Below are positions 15,966 to 22,443 of a stretch of 30,964 bases of DNA, piece by piece. A model generated the notes under the pieces. That model saw only the letters and a list, made by a program, of their open reading frames with translations, was not told where the DNA came from and made no database searches. This DNA is from Deltaproteobacteria bacterium (lineage in GTDB: Bacteria; Desulfobacterota; Desulfarculia; Desulfarculales; Desulfarculaceae): the NCBI GenBank assembly GCA_020444165.1, contig JAHLLK010000071.1, positions 1 through 30,964 on the forward strand. Direction: 5' to 3'. How positions within the stretch are numbered: the stretch's first letter is position 1; every line of letters begins with the position of its first letter. The translations under genes were made by a program, and so were the position numbers.

Positions 15966-17192
15966 ATGTTGACCAATAGAGCGTGCCCCCCGGGGTTCCC
16001 CGCCGGCCTCCGCCGCCTGCTGGCCGTGGTGCTCGCGGGCCTCCTGCTCCTGGCCGGGGCCTGCGCCCCGGAGAAGCCCTCGCCGGAGAGCCTGCCCCCC
16101 TTGCGCGAGGTGGCCCCCAAGAACTGGCCCCTGTTCTACGACGACCTGGACCCGGCCAGTTTCCAGGAGGCCTGCCAGGGCTCGTTGACTTACCTCCGCC
16201 GGGTGCCGCCGGACAAGAAGTACCGCTTTGGCCCCGACGAGTACACCGCGGCGGAGATGGCCTCGTTCATCACCTGGCTCTCCACCCTCTTGACCACCTA
16301 CCCCGACCCGGCGGCCCGCACCCAAGCCTTGCAGGAGCGGGCCCGGCTCTACGAGTCCGTGGGCAACGACGGCCAGGGCACGGTGTTGATCACCGGGTAC
16401 TATGAGCCGGTGCTGCCGGCCACCCGCCAGCCGGCGCCTTTATACCAGTGCCCCCTGTACATGCTGCCCGCGGACCTGGTGACCATCAATCTGCAGGACT
16501 TCCGGGACGACCTGCCGGACCGCCGCCTGGTGGGGCGGGTGGACAACCGCAAGGTGGTGCCCTACTACGACCGCGAGGCCATCGACTTCGAGGGGGCCTT
16601 GCAGGAAAAGGCCCAGGTCCTGGGGTATTTGGCCGACCCGGTGGAAGCCTTCTTCCTGCACATCCAGGGGTCGGGGCAGCTCAAGTTCCCGGATGGCGGC
16701 CGCATCCGGGTGGGGTTTGCCGGCACCAACGGCCACCCCTACCGCTCGGTGGGCAAACTGCTCCTGGCCGAGAAGCTCATGGAAGCCTCGTCCATGTCCA
16801 TGCAGGGCATCAAGGCCTTTTTGGAGGCCCACCCCGAGGAGCGCCGCCGGGTGCTTTCCTCCAACCCCTCCTATGTCTTCTTCCGGCCGCTGCCGGCCGA
16901 GGGCGGGCCCCTGGGCTGTTATGACCAGCCCCTGACCGCGGCCCGCTCCGTGGCCACCGACCGCCGCATCTTTCCGGGCCTGGCCGTGGGCTTCCTCACC
17001 GGCACCCGGCCGGCCGGGACCAGCGGCGAGACGGCCCTGTCACGCTTCATCGTCAACCAGGACACCGGCGGGGCCATCCGCGGCCCGGGCCGGCTGGATC
17101 TGTTCTACGGCAGCGGGGACCAGGCCGGGGAGCTGGCCGGGCGCACCAAGAACCTGGGGCGCTTGTACTTCCTGGCCCCCCGCCGGGGTTAG
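15966..17192 (+). CDS. mltA: Membrane-bound lytic murein transglycosylase A
   Basis: 408 aa. Cleaves the MurNAc-GlcNAc bond of peptidoglycan with formation of 1,6-anhydro-MurNAc. The N-terminal signal ends in a lipobox (LLLAGAC, Cys near residue 33), so it is a lipoprotein, probably in the outer membrane. The MltA domain is seen from ITGYYEPVLPATR through the YYDREAIDFEGAL and FFLHIQGSGQL blocks, with the C-terminal 3D domain NQDTGGAIRGPGRLDLFYGSG holding the catalytic aspartate (DLF). The length fits the family. The ATG at 15966 is 6 nt after the ATTTC of a purine-rich leader (GGGAGACGAT); the ribosome site is GGGAG. Confidence 0.93.
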   Translation: MLTNRACPPGFPAGLRRLLAVVLAGLLLLAGACAPEKPSPESLPPLREVAPKNWPLFYDDLDPASFQEACQGSLTYLRRVPPDKKYRFGPDEYTAAEMASFITWLSTLLTTYPDPAARTQALQERARLYESVGNDGQGTVLITGYYEPVLPATRQPAPLYQCPLYMLPADLVTINLQDFRDDLPDRRLVGRVDNRKVVPYYDREAIDFEGALQEKAQVLGYLADPVEAFFLHIQGSGQLKFPDGGRIRVGFAGTNGHPYRSVGKLLLAEKLMEASSMSMQGIKAFLEAHPEERRRVLSSNPSYVFFRPLPAEGGPLGCYDQPLTAARSVATDRRIFPGLAVGFLTGTRPAGTSGETALSRFIVNQDTGGAIRGPGRLDLFYGSGDQAGELAGRTKNLGRLYFLAPRRG

Positions 17193-17252
17193 ACCCGAGG
17201 CTTCTGGAGGCAGCCACGCCCCTGAGGCAGCCACCCTAGAAAGGAGTGGAGC

Positions 17253-17789
17253 ATGCGCACGGAAAAGACCCTGGGCGCCACCCGGCTGGTGCTCGTGGAC
17301 GGCGACATCACCCGGCAGGAAACCGACGCCATCGTCAACGCAGCCAACAGCGGGCTCAAAGGCGGCGGCGGAGTGGATGGGGCCATCCACCGGGCCGGGG
17401 GCCCGACCATCATGGAGGAGTGCCGCCAAATCGGGCACTGCCCCACGGGCCAGGCGGTGATCACCACGGCCGGGAAATTGCCGGCCAAGAAGGTGATCCA
17501 CACCGTGGGACCCATCTACCGGGGCCGGCCGGAAGACGCGGAGCTGTTGGCCTCGTGCTACCGCTCCTCCCTGGAGCTGGCCGCCCGGCACGGGCTCAAG
17601 AGCGTGTCCTTCCCCAGCATCTCCACCGGAGCCTACGGCTACCCCCTCAAAGAAGCGGCCCGGGTGGCGCTGACCACCGTGGCCGCGGAGATCGCGGCCC
17701 GGCCCGCGGCCTTTGACGAGGTGCGCTTTGTCCTGTTCGGCGAGACGGCCTTCCAGGCCTACCAGGCGGCCCTGGAAACCGCCCTTTAG
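17253..17789 (+). CDS. Macrodomain ADP-ribose hydrolase (YmdB/MacroD-like)
   Basis: 178 aa, a single macrodomain. Family members hydrolyse O-acetyl-ADP-ribose, ADP-ribose-1''-phosphate or mono-ADP-ribosyl groups on proteins. The ligand-binding motifs are clear: GDITRQETDAIVNAANSGLKGGGGVDGAIHRAGG in residues 24-57 (Asn-Ala-Ala-Asn and the Gly loop with the key Asp) and STGAYGYPLKEAA (the second loop). All residues needed for catalysis in MacroD-type enzymes appear present. The ATG at 17253 has AAAGGAG at 7 nt. It lies 60 nt after mltA and may share its transcript. A Tpt1-like protein, whose canonical product is an ADP-ribose cyclic phosphate, is encoded 9 kb away; a link is possible but unproven. 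Confidence 0.92.
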   Translation: MRTEKTLGATRLVLVDGDITRQETDAIVNAANSGLKGGGGVDGAIHRAGGPTIMEECRQIGHCPTGQAVITTAGKLPAKKVIHTVGPIYRGRPEDAELLASCYRSSLELAARHGLKSVSFPSISTGAYGYPLKEAARVALTTVAAEIAARPAAFDEVRFVLFGETAFQAYQAALETAL

Positions 17790-17869
17790 CCCGGGGCCCG
17801 GGGGCCAGCTCCGGGTTTCCCAGGGGGGCGAGGCATTTTTGGGGCCTGCCGCGCCCGGGCCGCGATGTT

Positions 17870-17885
17870 TGGCTTGCATATTGCA
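17870..17885 (+). promoter_or_regulatory. Sigma-54 promoter of sRNA 1
   Basis: TGGC at 17870-17873 and TTGCA at 17881-17885; the GG (-24) and GC (-12) dinucleotides are separated by exactly 10 nt. The predicted start is G17896. Confidence 0.8.
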
Positions 17886-17895
17886 TTGCTTAAGG

Positions 17896-17972
17896 GCGAT
17901 TGCGTCGTGGAAAGCATTCTCCCTCTAGGGGCAGGCAGGGAGCATGCGGGAAGCGGCGCAATCATTTTTTTT
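17896..17972 (+). ncRNA. Small RNA, tandem family copy 1
   Basis: Predicted 77-nt transcript. The closing stem GATTGCG (17898-17904) pairs with CGCAATC (17957-17963), directly followed by eight T, so the closing stem is also the terminator. Inside is a hairpin with lower stem GCAT/ATGC, a T-C mismatch, an invariant CTCCCT (17919-17924) / AGGGAG (17937-17942) stem and the 12-nt loop CTAGGGGCAGGC. It contains no open frame with a ribosome site. The sigma-54 control implies expression only when a particular AAA+ activator is switched on, as for Qrr or CrcZ RNAs in other bacteria. Targets are unknown. Confidence 0.75.
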
Positions 17973-18069
17973 GCCCGGTCGGGAAAGGGTTCTGTCACGG
18001 GCAGGGCCTTTTTTTGTTGCCCGGCCCCGGGGAGCCGGGGCAGGGCCGGGAGCAGGCCTTTTCCCCTGG

Positions 18070-18094
18070 GGTCCGGGCCGCTCCGGACCTTTTT
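18070..18094 (+). terminator. Intrinsic terminator between sRNA 1 and sRNA 2
   Basis: GGTCCGG (18070-18076), 6-nt loop, CCGGACC (18083-18089), then five T. It may stop read-through from copy 1 or end a further small transcript from the 17975-18070 interval. Because it is also a 20-nt palindrome 35 nt upstream of the next promoter, an activator site is an alternative. Confidence 0.5.
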
Positions 18095-18124
18095 CCGGTC
18101 GGAAGCCCGCACCACCCCCGTCCT

Positions 18125-18140
18125 TGGCCCGCGCCTTGCA
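18125..18140 (+). promoter_or_regulatory. Sigma-54 promoter of sRNA 2
   Basis: TGGC at 18125-18128 and TTGCA at 18136-18140 with 10 nt between the GG and GC dinucleotides. The predicted start is G18151. Confidence 0.8.
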
Positions 18141-18150
18141 TATTAGTCAG

Positions 18151-18228
18151 GCAGATCGCGTCAGGGCAAGGCGTTCTCCCTCATGGGGCAGGCAGGGAGC
18201 GCGTCGGTCAGGGCGCGATCGTTTTTTT
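18151..18228 (+). ncRNA. Small RNA, tandem family copy 2
   Basis: Predicted 78-nt transcript with the same plan as copy 1. The closing stem GATCGCG (18154-18160) pairs with CGCGATC (18214-18220), followed by G and seven T. Inner stem CTCCCT (18176-18181) / AGGGAG (18194-18199), loop CATGGGGCAGGC; the lower stem changes to GGCGT/GCGTC yet stays paired with two G-U pairs. The closing stem differs from copy 1 by a compensatory T-A to C-G exchange. Confidence 0.75.
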
Positions 18229-18353
18229 GTGCAGCCGAAACCATCTCCGCGCCCCCCGGGCCGTCTCCCAGAATAAATTCCAGTGCATTAAAACAGTTAG
18301 CCGCAAAGGCCTCCGGCCGGGCGCCAACCCCGCGGGGCGACCGGGGCAGGATT

Positions 18354-18369
18354 TGGCAAGGCTCTTGCA
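18354..18369 (+). promoter_or_regulatory. Sigma-54 promoter of sRNA 3
   Basis: TGGCA at 18354-18358 and TTGCA at 18365-18369, with 10 nt between the GG and GC dinucleotides; the closest of the three to consensus. The predicted start is G18380. Confidence 0.8.
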
Positions 18370-18379
18370 TTTTATTCTG

Positions 18380-18458
18380 GCAGGTTGCGTTTCGTAGAGC
18401 AGGTTCTCCCTTTTGGGGCAGGCAGGGAGGATCGCCAACGGAACGCAACCATTTTTTT
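18380..18458 (+). ncRNA. Small RNA, tandem family copy 3
   Basis: Predicted 79-nt transcript. The closing stem is longest here: GGTTGCGTTTCG (18383-18394) pairs with CGGAACGCAACC (18439-18450) over 12 bp with one G-U, then A and seven T. Inner stem CTCCCT / AGGGAG at 18406-18411 and 18424-18429, loop TTTGGGGCAGGC. Base pairs of the closing stem again differ from copies 1 and 2 in a compensated way. Confidence 0.75.
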
Positions 18459-18705
18459 GGGCCTGGGGGGACCGGAAGGACGGACGGGGCTAATATACGA
18501 GAAAAACTCTCAAAACCAATCTGACTTTCCCAACGAACCCAAAAACGAAATGGCTGGTCGAATTGAAAAAATTGGTCACCAAAAAGGTAATAGCAGGCTT
18601 CGCCAAAAGTAATAGGTAGTTCTTGCCTGATCTGTGCCGGTAATAAATGCCCTATTTCTACCGATTTTAGCTTTTAAGGCACAATTTACCGAGAGTTCTT
18701 CCGGC

Positions 18706-19095
18706 TCATTTCACAGCGCCGGGTAAAAGCTCCAGCACCTTGTCCACAAAAAAGTCCAGGTCCAAAAGCTTGTCCAAAAAAGCCGCCGCCCCCAGTTCGC
18801 GGCACTTGGCCGGCAAACGGGGATCCCCGTGGGCGGAGAGCACCAGGATCGGCGGCATGGGCCAGGCCCGGGGCCCGCGGGTGAACTCCCGGGCCAGATC
18901 CAGCCCGTTCACGTCCGGCAGGCTCACATCCACCACCAACAGGTCCGGCGCCTCCTGGGCCGCAGCCCACCATTCCCGGGCGGAGCGGCCGTCCACACAA
19001 CGGATCACCTCCAGGCCCTCGGCGCTCAACAGGGCGTTGAACAGGGTCAAGGTGTCGGGGTCGTCCTCCACCAAAAGCACCCGGGGCATGCTCAT
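18706..19095 (-). CDS. Receiver-only response regulator
   Basis: 129 aa, just a CheY-like receiver domain. The acidic pocket E10-D11-D12, phospho-acceptor D56 (LLVVDVSLPDVNG), the Ser of LVLSAHGD and the Lys of LDKLLD are present; the usual Pro after that Lys is absent. There is no output domain, so it acts by protein contact or as a phosphorelay step. The ATG overlaps the TGA of the kinase gene (19092-19095), marking the pair as cognate. It ends next to the small-RNA locus but is transcribed towards it. It cannot itself activate sigma-54, since it has no AAA+ domain. Confidence 0.9.
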   Translation of the reverse strand: MSMPRVLLVEDDPDTLTLFNALLSAEGLEVIRCVDGRSAREWWAAAQEAPDLLVVDVSLPDVNGLDLAREFTRGPRAWPMPPILVLSAHGDPRLPAKCRELGAAAFLDKLLDLDFFVDKVLELLPGAVK

Positions 19096-20534
19096 GGCAG
19101 GTCCTTGAACACCACCCGGAAGACGGTGCCCTTTCCCGGTTCGCTCTCCACCTTTATGTCGCCCTCGTGCAAGATGACGATCTCCTGCACCAGACTGAGA
19201 CCGATGCCCAGGCCCTCGATCCGTCCGGTGCCGCTCAGGTTGGCCCGGTAGAACCGGTTGAAGATCCTGGCCATGTTTTCCCGGGCCATGCCGATGCCCG
19301 AGTCGGTGACCTCCAGGACCGCTTTCCCGTCCTGCCGGGAAAGCGCCAGCTTCACCGTCCCCCCTTCCACATTATACTTGACGGCGTTTTGCAGGAGATT
19401 GTCCACCAACTGCACCAGCTTGTCCGGGTTGCCCAGGACCAGGACTTCCTTCTCCGCGGGCAACAGCGCCTCGATGGTCACCCGGTGCTCCTGGGCCAGG
19501 GGACGGAAGTTCTGGGCCTCCATGCGGAGCAGCTGGACCAGATCCACTGGGGTCATGGCGTACTGCTCCTTGGCTTGGCTGAGCCGGGCCAGGTCCAGCA
19601 GATTGTTTATCTGCTTCTCCAGCTTGCCCAGGTTGCGCCAGCAGACCTCCAGATAGCTCTGGGCCTCCTCGGGCGTGGCCCGCCCCTGCAACAGCATCTG
19701 CAAGAACCCCTTCAGGGACACCAAGGGGGTCTTCAATTCGTGGCTCAAAGTGGTCAGGAATTGGTCCTTCAGACGGTCCACGCTTTTTATCTCCTCCAAG
19801 GCCTTTTCCAAGGCCAGGGACTTGCGCAACAACTCGCCGTGCAGGATGTTGCGCACGGTCACGTCCCGCAGGATGATGCCGGCCAGCCAGGGAACGCCGG
19901 TGTGGCCCTTTTCCAGGGAAAAGCTGGCCTCCACCCGGATCTCGCCGCCGGCCGCGTGCACGTGGCCGGTCAACAGCTCGCCCTCCCGGTTAAGAGCCTC
20001 GGCCCAGCCCACGTCCAGGCTCAGGAAGCGCTCGGCCGGCTGGCCCGCCACCTCCGGCTTCAAAAAGCCCACCGCCCGGCAAAAGGCCGGGTTGGCGTCC
20101 AGGATCAGCCCCTGGGCCGAGGTGACCGAGAGAAACATGTCCGGCGCGGCTTCGAAGAAATGCCGGTACAGCTCCTGCTGCTCCCACAAGGCCTCCCGGA
20201 GCACCTGGATGCTGAGGCCCAGGCGGCCCAACTCGTCCAACCGGGCCGGGGGGTCCCCCAAGGGCGAGGGCTCGCCCAGGGCCATGGCCTGGCAGGCGGC
20301 GTGCAGGGCATCCTCCACCCGGCCGAGCCGCCATTGCCAGAACAGCCCGCCGGCCACCGCGCCCAGGCCCGCCGCCAGGCCGGGAGCCAACCAAGCCAGC
20401 CAGGAAGCCCGCCCTCCCCCCGCCGAGGCCCCCGCCGGCCAGGCCAAAAGGGCTCCCTCCACCACGGCCCAGGGCACGAGGACAAAGCCCAGCAGGGTGG
20501 CGATGCGTCTCCAGTAGACCCGTTTGAAGAACAT
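19092..20534 (-). CDS. Membrane PAS-domain sensor histidine kinase
   Basis: 480 aa. Two transmembrane helices (about 11-32 and 46-66) enclose a very short periplasmic loop, followed by a HAMP-like segment (68-117), one PAS domain (about 122-230), the HisKA dimerisation helix with phospho-acceptor H265 in LSHELKTPL, and a HATPase domain with NLLQNAVKYN, DSGIGM, and GLGIGLSLV. All boxes needed for kinase activity are present. With so little outside the membrane, it probably senses a cytoplasmic or membrane signal through PAS. Its partner is the receiver protein encoded immediately downstream. Confidence 0.92.
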   Translation of the reverse strand: MFFKRVYWRRIATLLGFVLVPWAVVEGALLAWPAGASAGGGRASWLAWLAPGLAAGLGAVAGGLFWQWRLGRVEDALHAACQAMALGEPSPLGDPPARLDELGRLGLSIQVLREALWEQQELYRHFFEAAPDMFLSVTSAQGLILDANPAFCRAVGFLKPEVAGQPAERFLSLDVGWAEALNREGELLTGHVHAAGGEIRVEASFSLEKGHTGVPWLAGIILRDVTVRNILHGELLRKSLALEKALEEIKSVDRLKDQFLTTLSHELKTPLVSLKGFLQMLLQGRATPEEAQSYLEVCWRNLGKLEKQINNLLDLARLSQAKEQYAMTPVDLVQLLRMEAQNFRPLAQEHRVTIEALLPAEKEVLVLGNPDKLVQLVDNLLQNAVKYNVEGGTVKLALSRQDGKAVLEVTDSGIGMARENMARIFNRFYRANLSGTGRIEGLGIGLSLVQEIVILHEGDIKVESEPGKGTVFRVVFKDLP

Positions 20535-20975
20535 GTGGGGCAGCCTCGCTGTGCTCTGTCGGCCGGGGCCGGAGCGTCAAGTGCTGGGGGACCTGTCCTG
20601 GGGGCCGGCCCGAAAAATGGCGGCGTGGCCGGGATCTTCCGAGTCCGGCCGCCGGGATCGCCCCGCGGGTGACGGCGGGGCTCGCCGGAACGATGCCAAA
20701 GGTTTTTCATTATTCTAAACCACAGTCGCCGCCCGGGGTCAAAAACCAGTTTGCGGCCCAAGGCCGCCCCGGCCCGGGCCAGGCGGTTTGCCTCCGCCGG
20801 CCAGACCACGGCAGAGATTTTTGTGCGGGCGGGCTCCGCGTGATATCATGATTCGCGTAAGCCTAAATCAGCGGGAAGACGGCCCGGTCCGTGACGGTGG
20901 CAAGCTGTTCACCTCTTCCGAGCCCCCACGGAAATGGACCAGCCGGCGGCCCCTTCGCCCAGAGTGGATAGTCCC
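20535..20975. other. Divergent intergenic region between the kinase gene and glgA
   Basis: No gene supported. It contains GC-rich inverted repeats near 20600-20690, an AT patch at 20700-20720 (AGAATAAT on the minus strand, a possible kinase promoter -10) and a probable glgA promoter at 20821-20849. Confidence 0.4.
20821..20849 (+). promoter_or_regulatory. Probable sigma-70 promoter of glgA
   Basis: TTGTGC (20821-20826), 17 nt, TATCAT (20844-20849) preceded by TGA (extended -10). The -10 is part of the palindrome TGATATCA. The leader would be about 120 nt. Confidence 0.4.
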
Positions 20976-22442
20976 ATGAGGATTCTGTACTTGTCCCCGG
21001 AGTTGTGGCCTTTTTCCAAGGTGGGCGGGCTGGCGGACGTGGCTCACGATTTATCGTGCGCCCTGGGCCGTCAGGGACACGAGGTCCTGGTGGTGACACC
21101 GAAGTGCCGGCTCGTCCCCGAGCTGGAGGAGAAGCTGACCCGGCTGGATCTTTGGCTGGAGGTGCCCGTTTCCTTCAAGCGCCACCAGGTGGGGGTCTAC
21201 ACCTATCCCCTGGGTCAGGGCGCCACGGCCTATCTCCTGGAGCACGAGAGCCTGTTCAGCCGGGACGGCCTCTACGGCAACGCCTACGGCGACTATGAGG
21301 ACAACGCCGAGCGCTTCATCCTCTTCAGCCGGGCCTGTCTGGAGTTGGCCGTGGCCTTGGGCCTGCCCCTGGACATCATCCACGCCAACGACTGGACCAC
21401 CGGCCTGGTGCCCCTCTACGTCAAGAGCCTCTACGCCCACGAGCCGGGCCTGGCCGGGGCGGGCACGGTGATGACCATCCACAACCTGGGCAACCAGGGC
21501 ACCTTTTGGCACTACGACATGCCCTTGACCGGCCTGGGCTGGGAATACTTCGTGCCCGAGAAGGTGGAGTTCTACGGCAAGATAAATTTCCTCAAGGCCG
21601 GCCTGGTCTCGGCCGATCTGGTCACCACGGTGTCGCCCACCTACGCCCGGGAGATTTTGGGCCCGGAGCTGGGCTTCGGGCTGGAGGGGGTGCTTCTCTC
21701 CCGCCAGGACCGCCTGGCCGCGGTGGTCAACGGCATCGATTACGAGGCCTGGGACCCGCAGTCAGACCCCCACCTGGCGGCCAACTTCGGCCCGGACAGC
21801 CTGGACTCCAAGGCGGTGTGCCGCCAGGACCTCATGGCCATGCTGGGGCTCCCCGCCGGAGACAAACGGCCCCTGGTGGCCGTGGTGGGCCGCCTGCAGG
21901 AGCGCAAGGGCATGGACCTCCTGGCCGCCTCCCTGGACGAACTGTTCAAGCTGGAGCTGAACCTGGTGGTGGCCGGCCAGGGCGACGACTATTTCCAGCG
22001 TCTGTTCCTGGAGCGCTCCGGCCAGATGCGGGACCGCCTGGCCGTGCGCCTGGAGCTGGACACCGCCCTGGTGCACAAGGTCATCGCCGGCTCGGACCTG
22101 CTCCTGGCCCCCAGCCGCTATGAACCTTGCGGCCTGCATCAGCTCCAGGCCATGCGCTACGGCACCGTGCCGGTGGTGCGGGCCACCGGCGGGCTGGACG
22201 ACACGGTCACCGCCTTTGAGGGCGGCGAGGCGGGCACCGGTTTCAAGTTCCACGCCTACCAGACCCCGGCCCTCATCGAGGCCCTGGAACGGGCCCTGGC
22301 CGTTTACGCCGAACCCGCCAAATGGCGCGGGCTGATGCGGCGGGCCATGGAGCAGGACTTCTCCTGGCAGGCGGCGGTAAAGGGCTACGAAGGCCTGTAT
22401 CAGCGGGCCAGGGATGTCCGGCAAGCCGAAGGAGCAGCCTAG
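20976..22442 (+). CDS. glgA: Glycogen synthase (ADP-glucose type, GT5)
   Basis: 488 aa from the ATG at 20976, where family members normally begin (MRILYLSPE); a frame opening 42 nt earlier has a weaker case, and neither start has a strong ribosome site. It transfers glucose from ADP-glucose to the growing alpha-1,4-glucan. The N-terminal KVGGLADV motif (ADP-glucose binding), HANDWTTGLVP, the TVSPTYAREI block and the C-terminal PSRYEPCGLHQLQAMRYGTVPVV acceptor/donor motif are intact. The next gene, a histidine kinase, begins 2 nt after its stop, so the two are co-transcribed. Confidence 0.93.
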   Translation: MRILYLSPELWPFSKVGGLADVAHDLSCALGRQGHEVLVVTPKCRLVPELEEKLTRLDLWLEVPVSFKRHQVGVYTYPLGQGATAYLLEHESLFSRDGLYGNAYGDYEDNAERFILFSRACLELAVALGLPLDIIHANDWTTGLVPLYVKSLYAHEPGLAGAGTVMTIHNLGNQGTFWHYDMPLTGLGWEYFVPEKVEFYGKINFLKAGLVSADLVTTVSPTYAREILGPELGFGLEGVLLSRQDRLAAVVNGIDYEAWDPQSDPHLAANFGPDSLDSKAVCRQDLMAMLGLPAGDKRPLVAVVGRLQERKGMDLLAASLDELFKLELNLVVAGQGDDYFQRLFLERSGQMRDRLAVRLELDTALVHKVIAGSDLLLAPSRYEPCGLHQLQAMRYGTVPVVRATGGLDDTVTAFEGGEAGTGFKFHAYQTPALIEALERALAVYAEPAKWRGLMRRAMEQDFSWQAAVKGYEGLYQRARDVRQAEGAA

Positions 22443-22443
22443 C

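Larger units (their letters stand above)
17790..18705. other. Protein-free small-RNA locus
   Basis: No protein gene can be supported in these 916 nt. It holds three tandem small-RNA genes with sigma-54 promoters (17870-18458) and at least one extra intrinsic terminator. The last 230 nt (18475-18705) are AT-rich, unlike the rest of the window, with no recognisable feature, and lead into the end of the convergent response-regulator gene. Confidence 0.7.

Noticed and set aside
17896..18458. CRISPR array
   Set aside because: Three similar units at 229-255 nt intervals look like a repeat array, but the units are 77-79 nt, diverge with compensatory changes and each has a promoter and a terminator.
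17865..18612. Open frames of 90-165 codons across the small-RNA locus
   Set aside because: They read through the promoters, hairpins and terminators of the RNA genes, have no ribosome sites, and their products share no consistent frame between the three copies.
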